64,000 bases of DNA, taken from positions 1 to 64,000 of the forward strand of contig CAZRBV010000002.1 of assembly GCA_964598425.1 (NCBI GenBank). The letters run 5' to 3'. Source of the stretch: UBA12567 sp964598425. GTDB taxonomy: Bacteria > Planctomycetota > Phycisphaerae > Phycisphaerales > SM1A02. The translations under genes and the position numbers were made by a program. Positions 8,897 through 17,247 of the stretch are shown here, in pieces; position 1 is the stretch's first letter, and each line of letters starts with the position of its first letter. The notes under the pieces were generated by a model. It was given only the letters and a program-made list of their open reading frames with translations. It was not told where the DNA came from and did not search any database.

Positions 8897-9383
8897 CTTC
8901 AATGGGCTGCCGCTGCCATCGATCGCCCGCGGTGACGCCCGGTCTTCGGTTGCTATCTCCATCCTTCTCGATCGGCAGACCGGCCTCTTCCCATCCTTCG
9001 TAGCCGCCCTTGAGACCCTTGACGTCTTTCACACCGTCTTTCAGAAGAGCCTTGATCATGGCATCGGCAAGCGGCGCTTCATACCCATTGCCGTACACAA
9101 TGAGCAAGCCATAGGCATCAAGTCGCTGCATCGCATCAGGGTCCGAGAGTTGAACGTTCAGCGACCCAGGGATGTGCCCCACCTTGAAATACACATCATC
9201 ATCGCGTGGATCCACCCATGCATTCGGCTTCGCCTCCGAGAGCCACGAACCACTCGTGTCCGCCAGGGCCGCTTGAGCCTCGGTATTGCTGAGCCAATGG
9301 ACATCCTTGTCGCTGTAGGTCTTTGAACATCCAGCAATGACTGGCATTGCGGTGATGAGCATCAGGCACAGGCGTCGCCCCAT
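8889..9383 (-). CDS. Rhodanese-domain lipoprotein lacking the active-site cysteine
   Basis: 164 aa. ATG at 9383 is preceded by AAGGAGA at ideal spacing, and starts a lipoprotein signal (MGRRLCLMLITAMPVIAGC) with lipobox VIAGC. The rest is a rhodanese domain: WVDPRDDDVYFKVGHIPGS, then the strand LLIVYG, and the C-terminal GLKGGYEGWEEAGLPI. The active loop reads VYGNGYEA where the family has VYCxxGxR, so the nucleophilic Cys (position 98) is Gly. It is unlikely to be a sulfurtransferase and may bind a ligand or scaffold a partner. Coupled to the MBL hydrolase by an 8-bp overlap. Confidence 0.8.
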   Translation of the reverse strand: MGRRLCLMLITAMPVIAGCSKTYSDKDVHWLSNTEAQAALADTSGSWLSEAKPNAWVDPRDDDVYFKVGHIPGSLNVQLSDPDAMQRLDAYGLLIVYGNGYEAPLADAMIKALLKDGVKDVKGLKGGYEGWEEAGLPIEKDGDSNRRPGVTAGDRWQRQPIEDE

Positions 9384-9479
9384 CGGAGATTCTCCTTCTG
9401 TCACCTTCTCTGTGGAGGATGAGCAGTTCACCACGATAGGCGTTTCACCCCAGCCGTGCTTCCGGCGTAGGGTGTGTCC

Positions 9480-10313
9480 ATGATTGGGATGTTTGCGGCT
9501 TTGTTCCTGACGGCAGTTGCGGACCTGGATCCCGCAGCTCCTGCTGTGACGTGCGAGGCGGCGGCCTCCGTGCAGCATGTCGCCCCCGGAGTACCGTTCG
9601 ATGTGATTTGCACGCTGCAGATTCCAGAGGGGTGGCATGTGTACTGGGAGGATCCAGGCGCGAGCGGGATGCCCACACAGATTGAAATGGAAGCCACGCC
9701 CGACTTCACACAGGCGCCAACCAGATATCAGCGCCCGAATCTTCTCCACCCCCCCGAGGGAACTATCAATACCTTGGAGGGCGAGGTCACGCTGGTTGTT
9801 CCGGTGACACCGTCGCCAGAGCTGCAGCCTGGAAGCAAGCAGACACTGCACCTTGATGTGACGTGGTTCGTGTGCAAGGACCTGTGTTTCCTTGGCAGAA
9901 AGAGAGTGGTCCTCCCGATTGTGGTTGCTGACGCCGCCGGACCCCCCACAGCCGCAGCGGCCAAGTCGCGGCTATTGCCACAGCCGATCGCCGGTCGACC
10001 CGGGACTGAGGCGCGGCTGCACAGCGAAGCCCTTGAGATTTCAGGACCGCTTGATGTGGCTGGGGATCCAGGGTTTCTTCCTGTGCGGTTTCAGGGCGCG
10101 ATATATGGCGATGTGCAATTGATCCGGGATGAATCTACGTTTCACTTGCGTATTCCCATTGGCTACGATGGATCTCGTCCCGGCGGACTCCCCTGCCACA
10201 TACGAGGGCTTGTTACGTTCGGCTCCAAGCAGTCAGATTCGGCGTGGTTGATCGATCTTCCATGCCACACATCAGCGGGCGAGCCAGATACAGGATCGGA
10301 GGAATCAGAATGA
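9480..10313 (+). CDS. Secreted DsbD N-terminal-domain-like protein
   Basis: 277 aa. After a signal-like N-terminus (MIGMFAALFLTAVADLDPAA) it resembles the periplasmic alpha domain of DsbD: IPEGWHVYWEDPGASGMPTQ, and WFVCKDLCF with a CxxxC pair. It lacks the transmembrane and thioredoxin parts of full DsbD. Start: ATG at 9480 with GTAGGG upstream; a GTG two codons earlier (9474) is possible. It is coupled through ATGA to a redoxin, implying a two-protein extracytoplasmic thiol or metal (for example copper) pathway. Divergent from the rhodanese gene across a 96-bp gap. Confidence 0.65.
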   Translation: MIGMFAALFLTAVADLDPAAPAVTCEAAASVQHVAPGVPFDVICTLQIPEGWHVYWEDPGASGMPTQIEMEATPDFTQAPTRYQRPNLLHPPEGTINTLEGEVTLVVPVTPSPELQPGSKQTLHLDVTWFVCKDLCFLGRKRVVLPIVVADAAGPPTAAAAKSRLLPQPIAGRPGTEARLHSEALEISGPLDVAGDPGFLPVRFQGAIYGDVQLIRDESTFHLRIPIGYDGSRPGGLPCHIRGLVTFGSKQSDSAWLIDLPCHTSAGEPDTGSEESE

Positions 10314-10981
10314 TTCGGATTCTCACAACAGTGTGTCTTGTGTTCAGCACTGCTGGCGCGGTCGCGGTAGCTGATGGGCAACAGGGCGGACCAAAACCCC
10401 CGATCGATTCGCCCCGGCCGCCAGCCAAGGCGGTAATCGGCAAGAAGGCCCCCGCCTTCGTTCTGAACGATCTCAATGGCAAGCAGCACTCCCTCGCTGA
10501 CCATGTAGGACGCATTGTTGTCTTGGAGTGGTTCAATGCCGAGTGCCCATTCAGTGGGAAAGACACGTCGCACGGCATCCATGCATCCTCCAGGGCGTCA
10601 ACGCTTCGGAAGAATCTCAAGAAGGTCGATCCTACGATTGTGTATCTGATCATCGATTCGACTGCCCGCAATCACACGAAGGCTGAAGTGATTGAAGGCG
10701 ACAAGCGTGCTGTGAAGCAGTGGAAGATTGATGTCCCGATTCTCATCGACTTCGAGGGCACCGTCGGACGTTCCTATGATGCGCGGAAGACACCGAATAT
10801 GTTTGTGATTGATGCGGATGGCACCCTTCGCTACAAGGGTGCCTTCGACAATGACCGCTTTGCGGAAGAGGGCGACAAGGCGACGAATCACGTGCTTGAA
10901 AGCGTGAAGGCACTGAGGGCTGGCGAGGTACCCAACCCTTCGCACATACAGTCCTGGGGCTGTGGCGTGAAGTACAAGTAG
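10310..10981 (+). CDS. Exported redoxin (AhpC/TSA-thioredoxin-like) protein
   Basis: 223 aa. ATG at 10310 overlaps the previous stop (ATGA) and is preceded by GGAGGA at 8 bases. A signal peptide (MIRILTTVCLVFSTAGAVAV) leads to a redoxin fold: IGKKAPAFVLNDLNGKQHSL, VVLEWFNAECPFSGK, then TPNMFVIDADGTLRYKGAFD. The usual CxxC is reduced to CPFS, a single reactive Cys, as in peroxiredoxin-like members. A second Cys occurs near the C-terminus (SWGCGVKYK). Probably acts with the DsbD-N-like protein. Convergent with dnaN; the 64-bp gap shows no clear hairpin. Confidence 0.8.
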   Translation: MIRILTTVCLVFSTAGAVAVADGQQGGPKPPIDSPRPPAKAVIGKKAPAFVLNDLNGKQHSLADHVGRIVVLEWFNAECPFSGKDTSHGIHASSRASTLRKNLKKVDPTIVYLIIDSTARNHTKAEVIEGDKRAVKQWKIDVPILIDFEGTVGRSYDARKTPNMFVIDADGTLRYKGAFDNDRFAEEGDKATNHVLESVKALRAGEVPNPSHIQSWGCGVKYK

Positions 10982-11045
10982 GCCGACCCGCCGATCAGAT
11001 CACGCAGCTCCAAACCGATCTCCAGAGTCGCTTCTGAGCGGCGTA

Positions 11046-12161
11046 CTAGGCGTTGACCGGCATCAGCACATAGGTGAAGTCGCGGCCAGCCCGAATCAGG
11101 CCGGGCTTGTTGGCAGCCTTGAATTCGAATGAGATTTCACTCTCATCAACGACCTTGAGTGCGTCAGCGATGTATGCGGGATTGAAGCCGATTTCCAGGC
11201 TCTCGCCGCCGTAGTCCTTCAGTTCCAGGTGCACGACCGCCTCACCCATTTCGGGAGCATGACTTGTGAGTGTCAACTTGTTCGGTTCGAAGAGCATGCG
11301 AACGCTTCGAGACTCTTCGTTGGTGAGAAGGCTCGCTCGACGGATCGCGCTGCGAAGCGTGTCTCGATCGAAGACAACCTTTTTGTCCTGATCCCTTGGG
11401 ATGACATCTTCGAATGGCGGGAAGCGACCCTCAACGAGCGAACTCCCAAGCGTGGCTGGGGCGTCGGGATCGTCAAACTGCAGCGTGACTCTGGAATCGC
11501 TGACCGAGATTCGCACTGGAACGGCGGGGTCTCCAGTCAGGCGGCGAATCAATGAGAGTGCCTTGCCGGGAATGATGCACTGCTGCGATTCGGATTCAGC
11601 GGTGCAATCGCCTGAAGCCATCGCGAGGCGGCGTCCATCGGTTGCAACCAGCCGGATTCGCTTTCCACTCCGATCGAAAAGGACACCGTTGATCGCGTAA
11701 CGCGTGTGCTCGACCGCTGCGGCAAACAGGCTCCGGGCGACCATCCCAGCAAGGGTGCCAGCCGCCACAGTGCAGTCGACCGAACTCTCGTCAAAAGGCT
11801 CCAATTCAGGGGCTTCAGTTGGATCAAATCCATAGACCTTGAAGTGTGAGTCACCTGCATTGATATGCAGGGCATGGCCTTCGGCCTCGAGGCTGACAGT
11901 CGGGTCGGAACACTCTCGGACGATCTGAGTGAGTTTGTCGGCTGGAACAAGCGCTTCGCCGTCACTGTCGACCTCGACGCGGTCCATGTCGAGCTGGAGT
12001 GAAATCTCACCATCCGTGGCGGCGAGCCTCAGCCGGCCACCGCCGGCGGTGAGTTTGATGCAGGTCAGCACCGGGGTGGGCGTTCTGGACGCCACCACAG
12101 AGGACACAGTATTGAGCGCATCGGCCAGAGCGCCCTGATCGCAAATCACCTTGAAAGCCAT
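11046..12161 (-). CDS. dnaN: DNA polymerase III subunit beta (sliding clamp)
   Basis: 371 aa, the normal length for the clamp. Start MAFKVICDQGALADALNTVS at ATG 12161, with GGGAG 8 bases upstream. Family features: RYAINGVLF, LVATDGRRLAMA, EGRFPPFEDVIP, and the C-terminal YVLMPVNA, which matches the conserved end of bacterial clamps. It tethers the replicative polymerase to DNA. dnaA, recF and gyrB are not next to it; it is divergent from a transketolase gene, and I saw no consensus DnaA boxes in the 161-bp gap. Confidence 0.97.
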   Translation of the reverse strand: MAFKVICDQGALADALNTVSSVVASRTPTPVLTCIKLTAGGGRLRLAATDGEISLQLDMDRVEVDSDGEALVPADKLTQIVRECSDPTVSLEAEGHALHINAGDSHFKVYGFDPTEAPELEPFDESSVDCTVAAGTLAGMVARSLFAAAVEHTRYAINGVLFDRSGKRIRLVATDGRRLAMASGDCTAESESQQCIIPGKALSLIRRLTGDPAVPVRISVSDSRVTLQFDDPDAPATLGSSLVEGRFPPFEDVIPRDQDKKVVFDRDTLRSAIRRASLLTNEESRSVRMLFEPNKLTLTSHAPEMGEAVVHLELKDYGGESLEIGFNPAYIADALKVVDESEISFEFKAANKPGLIRAGRDFTYVLMPVNA

Positions 12162-12221
12162 ATCACGTCTCCCGCGTCTATTGAAAGCGACCGGAGTGTA
12201 ACATCCGGCACCCGGAGGCCC

Positions 12222-12250
12222 TTGCCGCGGGCCGCGGGGGATGCGATACT
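12222..12250 (+). promoter_or_regulatory. Candidate sigma70-type promoter of tkt
   Basis: TTGCCG at 12222-12227 and GATACT at 12245-12250 are separated by 17 bp, each matching the -35/-10 consensus at four of six positions. The inferred start site near 12257 leaves a leader of about 65 bases to the tkt ATG. The GC-rich spacer contains CCGCGGGCCGCGGG. Sequence match only. Confidence 0.35.
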
Positions 12251-12322
12251 CGGCTGTCTGCGTCCATCCCCGGGGACAACCGCCGTTTCGCCACGTATCA
12301 GTCCACAGGGAGTGCCTCACCG

Positions 12323-14308
12323 ATGTCCTTTGAAGCCGCCGTACAAGCCAAGGCCGTCCGTCTCGGTTCGTTGTCGCTGACCATGTGTGGTCATGCAGGC
12401 AGCGGCCACCCCACTACCGCGCTGAGCCTCGGGCATCTGGTGACCTGCCTGATGTATGACGCGATGCGCTGGGTTCCCGAGAACCCCGGTCTCACGACGG
12501 CCGACCGTCTGGTGTTGTCCGAAGGCCACGCGGTTCCGGTCGTGTACGCCGCCTTTGCGGACCTCGGAGCCATGATCGGAAAGCCTGGCGACATGCGGCC
12601 CTGCACCGTGGAGGACATCGAACACTTCCGCGAGAGCGAATCGCCCCTTGACGGACACCCCAATCCTCGTGAAGGATTCACCTTCTTCGACGCGGCAACC
12701 GGATCCCTCGGACAGGGCCTTTCCGTCGCGGCTGGCCTTGGTCTGGCTGCGGGTGGCGACGATCTCGATCAACGAACCTATTGCCTCATCGGGGACGGCG
12801 AGTCTCGAGAGGGTCAGATATGGGAAGCCGTCGACTTCATCGTCGATCACGGACTCACCAATGTGCTGCCGATCTTCAATTGCAACGGCTTGGGGCAGGC
12901 CGGCAGTGTGAGCACACAGCAGTCGCCCGAGCGGATCGCCGCCAAACTTGAAGCTGCGGGCGTCACCGTTCTGACCATTGATGGCCACGATCCGAACAAG
13001 ATTCAGGAAGCCCTGCAAATCTTTGCACGCGGCCCAGAAACACCGATGGCGATTGTTGCCAGGACGGTCAAGGGCTGGGGTGTTCCCTCGATGCAGGGTG
13101 GCGGGTGGCACGGCAAGCCAGCCAAGGGTGCCAAACTTGATCAGGCACTGCAGGAATTGGCTGCGGCGGGCTCGACGTATACCGGCTCACTCGGCGGCAC
13201 CACGCTGGCGATTCAACCCCCGTCTTGCACCACGCGGCCGGAGCTCAAGGTGCTTGAGCCGCTCGGGTTCAAGCAGGCTGCGGACCGTTGGGACATGCGG
13301 ACCATGGTGCAGACCGGAAGCCTGTCCACACGAAAGGCATATGGTCTGGCGCTCCGCGCCCTTGGACACTCCGACGCGCTCGTATGGTCGCTCGACGCCG
13401 ATGTCCAGAACTCAACCTTCGCAGAGTGGTTCGCACAAGATGACGAGCTTGCACCGCGGTTCGCCGAGTGCCGCATCGCCGAACAGAACATGATCAGCGT
13501 TGGCGCCGGGCTTGCTGCAGCTGGCAAGACACCGTTCTGTTCAACATTCGGGAAATTCGTGACCCGAGCATATGACCAGATCGAGATGGCGATGAACTCG
13601 GGTGCCAACCTGAAAATCGTCGGATCTCACTCGGGTATTTCACTCGCGGCGGACGGTCCAAGTCAGATGTCGCTGCCCGATGTGGCATGGTTCCGCAGCC
13701 TCGGTAGCGTTGAAGGCCACGATCCAGGCCCCGGCTGCTGGACGTTGCAGCCGGCAGATGCATGGGCGGCCTACCGCCTGACACAACTGATGGCTGAACA
13801 CCGGGGCATGTGTTACATGCGGGTGCACCGACCTGACGTCGAATTCCTCTACAACGAAAACACAGCGTTCACCTTCGGTGGCATGGAGACGTTGGTGCAG
13901 GGACGTGACCTCCTCATTGCGAGTTCGGGATTCATGGTCCATGAGTGCAATGCAGCGCTTGATGGGCTGGACCAACTTGGTATCGACGTGTCATTGGTCG
14001 ACTGTTACTCCCTGCCGCTCGACGAGGAGCGCCTGCTGGATCTGGCCAACGAGAATGGTGGGAATGTCCTGGTGGTGGAAGACAATTACGGCGGCGGTCT
14101 CTTCTCAGCAGTTGCCGAGGCCTGTGCGCAGGCGGGAGACGCGTTTACCGTCGAGTCGCTGCGAGTACGCCGCATTCCAAAGTCAGCTCGCAACGAAGCT
14201 TCGATTTTGGCGCAGTGCGGATTGTCTCGAGGTGACATCGTTGACCGGGCGGCTGCCATGCTCGGCATCGCGGCACCCAAGACGCCCCCAATGGTGGCTG
14301 GCAAGTAG
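12323..14308 (+). CDS. tkt: Transketolase
   Basis: 661 aa, full length for the TPP-dependent transketolase that moves two-carbon units between sugar phosphates. N-terminal TPP domain: CGHAGSGHPTTALSLGHL, the GHAVP segment, and the TPP/Mg motif GDGESREGQIWEA. Central domain: RFAECRIAEQNMISVGAGLA with the family's catalytic Glu, and GSHSGISLAADGPSQMS. C-terminal domain from about residue 520 (VVEDNYGGGLFSAVAEA). ATG at 12323 follows GGGAG. Convergent with the TPR gene, with 7 bp between stops. Confidence 0.95.
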   Translation: MSFEAAVQAKAVRLGSLSLTMCGHAGSGHPTTALSLGHLVTCLMYDAMRWVPENPGLTTADRLVLSEGHAVPVVYAAFADLGAMIGKPGDMRPCTVEDIEHFRESESPLDGHPNPREGFTFFDAATGSLGQGLSVAAGLGLAAGGDDLDQRTYCLIGDGESREGQIWEAVDFIVDHGLTNVLPIFNCNGLGQAGSVSTQQSPERIAAKLEAAGVTVLTIDGHDPNKIQEALQIFARGPETPMAIVARTVKGWGVPSMQGGGWHGKPAKGAKLDQALQELAAAGSTYTGSLGGTTLAIQPPSCTTRPELKVLEPLGFKQAADRWDMRTMVQTGSLSTRKAYGLALRALGHSDALVWSLDADVQNSTFAEWFAQDDELAPRFAECRIAEQNMISVGAGLAAAGKTPFCSTFGKFVTRAYDQIEMAMNSGANLKIVGSHSGISLAADGPSQMSLPDVAWFRSLGSVEGHDPGPGCWTLQPADAWAAYRLTQLMAEHRGMCYMRVHRPDVEFLYNENTAFTFGGMETLVQGRDLLIASSGFMVHECNAALDGLDQLGIDVSLVDCYSLPLDEERLLDLANENGGNVLVVEDNYGGGLFSAVAEACAQAGDAFTVESLRVRRIPKSARNEASILAQCGLSRGDIVDRAAAMLGIAAPKTPPMVAGK

Positions 14309-14315
14309 TGATCGG

Positions 14316-15293
14316 TCAGAGCCGATATCGCTCAACAAGTTGAGCGACCTTGGGCTGATCTGGCTGCAAGCGAAGTGATGTGCTGAAGGCGGTGCTCGCC
14401 TCAATCCGCGACTCTTCGTCAGCCTGTTCGCTCAGCAGCCATCGATTGAGTGCAGTGACCCCAAGACCATTCCACGCCCGCCACATGGGCGGCTCAATCT
14501 CGACCGCGCGTCGATAGGCCTCCGCCGACTTCTCGTAGTGCCCGAGTCGGAAGTAGGCCCACCCCATCCGTTCGGCCGCCTCAGCATTGGCCTGATCGGC
14601 AAGCATGCTTCGAGCGATACCGACGACCTCCTGATAGCGCTTGGCCCGAGCGTAGGCATGAAGCAGGTTGTACTTGAGTTCGGGGGACGCTTCGAGTCGT
14701 TCAGATGCAGCGAGGTAGGCATCCAATGCCCTCTCGTTGTCGCCGACCTGTTCCGCCGCAGCTCCAAGGCTGATCCAGGCGCGGCCATCATCCGGATTCA
14801 ACTCGACAGCTCGCTCGGCAAATGGCAGCGCGTGTTGAGGCTCCTCAAGTTGCAGGTAGCTCGTTGCGACGCCAAGGCTGGCATTGCTGCTCATCGGATC
14901 GATCGTGAGGGCACGGTGATACGCGGCAACCGCCTCAATCAGGCGGTTGAGCATCTGAAGGGCCAACCCGTGGCCGAATTGCGCGTCGTATGACTCGGGC
15001 TCCAGCCGCGTCGCTTCGGCGAAAGCGGGCTCCGCGTGGTCCCACTCGCCGATCTCGCCATACGCATCGCCCATGCCGATCCAGGCGGGCACATTCTCGG
15101 GCTCTACCGAGAGGATCTCCAGGAAGAGCCGGGCAGCTTCCAGATAGTCGCCTGCTGTAAGGGCCGACTCCGCTTGTTCCCCGCGGGCTTCAAGCAGCGC
15201 CCGCTGCGCCTCCTGCTCTCCGTTCTTGAACACAAAGCATGATTGCAGTCCGAGCACCGCCAAGACAAGCAGGGTTTCTCGCATGGAGGCCAT
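14316..15293 (-). CDS. TPR-repeat lipoprotein
   Basis: 325 aa. A short lipoprotein signal (MRETLLVLAVLGLQSC, preceded by three residues if the first ATG at 15293 is used; 15284 is the alternative) has lipobox LQSC. From about residue 40 the protein is a run of tetratricopeptide repeats with their W/L/G/Y/A/Y/P pattern: ALTAGDYLEAARLFLEILSV, MGDAYGEIGEWDHAEPAFAE, MGWAYFRLGHYEKSAEAYRR. It is likely an envelope-anchored protein-interaction scaffold; partner unknown. No other minus-strand gene shares its transcript. Confidence 0.8.
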   Translation of the reverse strand: MASMRETLLVLAVLGLQSCFVFKNGEQEAQRALLEARGEQAESALTAGDYLEAARLFLEILSVEPENVPAWIGMGDAYGEIGEWDHAEPAFAEATRLEPESYDAQFGHGLALQMLNRLIEAVAAYHRALTIDPMSSNASLGVATSYLQLEEPQHALPFAERAVELNPDDGRAWISLGAAAEQVGDNERALDAYLAASERLEASPELKYNLLHAYARAKRYQEVVGIARSMLADQANAEAAERMGWAYFRLGHYEKSAEAYRRAVEIEPPMWRAWNGLGVTALNRWLLSEQADEESRIEASTAFSTSLRLQPDQPKVAQLVERYRL

Positions 15294-15321
15294 GGTAGGC
15301 CCATGTGGGCATCGAGATGAT

Positions 15322-15349
15322 TTGGTTCGGTCTGCTTCTTCCGTATCAT
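15322..15349 (+). promoter_or_regulatory. Candidate promoter giving a leaderless queF transcript
   Basis: TTGGTT (15322-15327) and TATCAT (15344-15349; five of six to the -10 consensus) are 16 bp apart. The -10 box ends only 7 bases before the queF ATG at 15357 and there is no Shine-Dalgarno sequence, so transcription would begin at or very near the start codon. Inferred from sequence only. Confidence 0.4.
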
Positions 15350-15356
15350 CTCCCCC

Positions 15357-15725
15357 ATGCCAGACGCATCGCTTCTTGAAGTATTCCCGACACCGACCGA
15401 CACCCCCTTTCTCGTCGAGCACATCAACGAGGAGTTCACATCTGTCTGCCCCAAGACGGGGCATCCTGACTTCGGAACGATCACGTTCCGATTCGAGCCC
15501 GGTGCGACATGTGTCGAGCTCAAGAGCCTCAAGTTGTACTGCCAGTCGTTCCGCAACGAAGGCATCTTCTATGAGGCTGTGACCAATCAGATTCGAGATG
15601 ATCTCGCCGCAGTGATGTCCCCCAGATGGCTGCAGGTCGTGACCGAATGGCGCGGACGCGGTGGCTTCCGAAGTTGCATCACCGCCAGCTACGGAACGGT
15701 CCCTGATTGCTGGGCCCGTGGCTGA
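15357..15725 (+). CDS. queF: NADPH-dependent 7-cyano-7-deazaguanine (preQ0) reductase, unimodular type
   Basis: 122 aa, matching the short type-I QueF. The catalytic Cys region SVCPKTGHPDF and the substrate-binding ELKSLKLYCQSFRNEG are present. It reduces preQ0 to preQ1 in queuosine tRNA modification. No other queuosine gene is adjacent. No ribosome site is seen and the best promoter predicts a leaderless message. Its TGA overlaps the ATG of rdgB by one base, so the two form a small operon. Confidence 0.93.
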   Translation: MPDASLLEVFPTPTDTPFLVEHINEEFTSVCPKTGHPDFGTITFRFEPGATCVELKSLKLYCQSFRNEGIFYEAVTNQIRDDLAAVMSPRWLQVVTEWRGRGGFRSCITASYGTVPDCWARG

Positions 15726-16330
15726 TGCAGTCAATCCTGCTGGCGACATCGAATCCGCACAAACGCGAGGAGGTCTCGGCCATTCTCGCGCCACTTGGAA
15801 TCGATGTTCTCGGCCTGGAGTCACTGAACATCATGCCTCCCGAACCAGTCGAGGATGCTGACACATTTGCAGGCAACGCGAGACTCAAGGCAATCGGTTA
15901 CGCGGCTGCAACAGCACAGCGCTGTCTTGCAGATGACTCCGGCCTCGAAGTCGATGCGCTCGGAGGCGCCCCGGGCGTGTACAGCGCTCGATTCGCGGGC
16001 ACCGGCGGGACTCGTGAGGAGCGCGACGCGGCCAACAACGCCAAACTCCTCGTGTCGATGACCGGTGTCCCCGATGGTGAACGCGGAGCCAGATTCGTCT
16101 GCTGTATGTGCCTTGCCGACGCCGATGGCTCAATTGTGGCCGAGACGCGTGGCGAGTTTGAGGGCGTGATCGGGCGCGAACCGCGCGGAGGGTATGGGTT
16201 CGGCTACGACCCACTCCTGGTGCTTCCCGAAGGCGTGACAAGTGCTGAGCTTCTGCCTGAAGAGAAGAACCGGCGTTCACACAGGGCGGAGGCGACACGC
16301 GCCCTTGCCGCAGTGCTGCAAGAAATGTGA
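15725..16330 (+). CDS. rdgB: Non-canonical purine NTP pyrophosphatase (RdgB/HAM1)
   Basis: 201 aa. The HAM1/RdgB motifs are present: LLATSNPHKREEVSAIL at the N-terminus, DTFAGNARLKA, LADDSGLEVDALGGAPGVYS, GYGFGYDPLLVLPE, and SHRAEATRAL. It hydrolyses dITP, dXTP and XTP to keep damaged purines out of nucleic acids. ATG at 15725 shares a base with the queF stop (TGATG), implying coupling; an upstream TTG (15707) lies inside queF and is unlikely. Convergent with the phosphoesterase gene, 19 bp away. Confidence 0.95.
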   Translation: MQSILLATSNPHKREEVSAILAPLGIDVLGLESLNIMPPEPVEDADTFAGNARLKAIGYAAATAQRCLADDSGLEVDALGGAPGVYSARFAGTGGTREERDAANNAKLLVSMTGVPDGERGARFVCCMCLADADGSIVAETRGEFEGVIGREPRGGYGFGYDPLLVLPEGVTSAELLPEEKNRRSHRAEATRALAAVLQEM

Positions 16331-16349
16331 CCCCCTGCAAGATGGCTCA

Positions 16350-17225
16350 TCAGGACTTGGCGTCGCCACTTCGAATCGTGAGGATGACGATTTCGGCGGG
16401 GACGTTCCACCGCACCGGAAACCATGACCCGGCGCCGACTGTGACGAAGAGTCTGCTTTTTCCGACTTCGTAGACGCCAGCATTCCGGCGATGCCCGTGC
16501 AGGACTGCCATGTTGGCATTGGGTCGGTTGCGTCGAGCAATCTGACCGCCGTGTGTATGACCAGAAAGGGTCAGCGGGACGCCTTTCTCAGCGGCGTGGT
16601 CGAAAGCCTTTGGGTTGTGTGAGAGCAAGAGGTCGACAGTTTCGTCGCCAAGCGCCCGATCAATACGGCTCCGGCAGCTCGATGGCGTTCGAGCCCAGCC
16701 GATGCCGCCTATTCGAAGCGTGTCATCACCTCGCCGTACCAGGGCAACGTCGTCATGCAGCACGGTCGTGCCAGCCTCAGCGACGATTCGCTCGACATCG
16801 TCGCCGGAGTCCAACTCATCATGATTCCCGGTTACGAAGTAGTTGCCGAGAGGCGCATCGATTGCGGCCAGGGCATCGGCAACAGGCTCAACGCCCGGCC
16901 AGTGCAAGTCGACCAGATCACCGGTATTGCACACAAGATCGGGCCGCTCATCGTGGAGCTGTGAGATGATCTCAATCGCCCGGTCTGGCTTCATCATGTC
17001 GCCCACGTGCAAGTCGCTGACATGTCCGATGCGAATGCCATCAAATGCCTTGGGCCAGTCCGGCGCGATGATCTCCTCGTCGCGGACGAGGACGCCTTCG
17101 GCATGGTGCCGTCGATAGAACCACCCCCTCGTGATTCGGTTCGGCCCCGCTGTCATGAGGAGGTGGCGGATTCTGGCCTTTCGGAGTTTGACCGATGCCT
17201 TCTTTTTTCGATTGGACATACTCAT
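16350..17225 (-). CDS. Metallophosphoesterase (YaeI/YkuE-like)
   Basis: 291 aa. A basic N-terminus (MSMSNRKKKASVKLRKARIR) precedes a calcineurin-like domain with every motif: HVSDLHVGD, NTGDLVD, VTGNHDELDSG, LLSHNPKAF and SGHTHGGQ. Relatives act on phosphodiesters or lipid pyrophosphates at the membrane; the substrate cannot be read from sequence. Two in-frame ATGs (17225, 17219) are equally good starts and neither has a strong ribosome site. It follows the beta-barrel gene by 22 bp on the same strand and may be cotranscribed. Confidence 0.85.
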   Translation of the reverse strand: MSMSNRKKKASVKLRKARIRHLLMTAGPNRITRGWFYRRHHAEGVLVRDEEIIAPDWPKAFDGIRIGHVSDLHVGDMMKPDRAIEIISQLHDERPDLVCNTGDLVDLHWPGVEPVADALAAIDAPLGNYFVTGNHDELDSGDDVERIVAEAGTTVLHDDVALVRRGDDTLRIGGIGWARTPSSCRSRIDRALGDETVDLLLSHNPKAFDHAAEKGVPLTLSGHTHGGQIARRNRPNANMAVLHGHRRNAGVYEVGKSRLFVTVGAGSWFPVRWNVPAEIVILTIRSGDAKS

Positions 17226-17247
17226 TGGGTTCTTGCTGTACGCAGAG

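Noticed and set aside
12162..12322. Replication origin next to dnaN
   Set aside because: No DnaA-box cluster or AT-rich unwinding region seen, and dnaA is absent; the gap looks like an ordinary divergent promoter.
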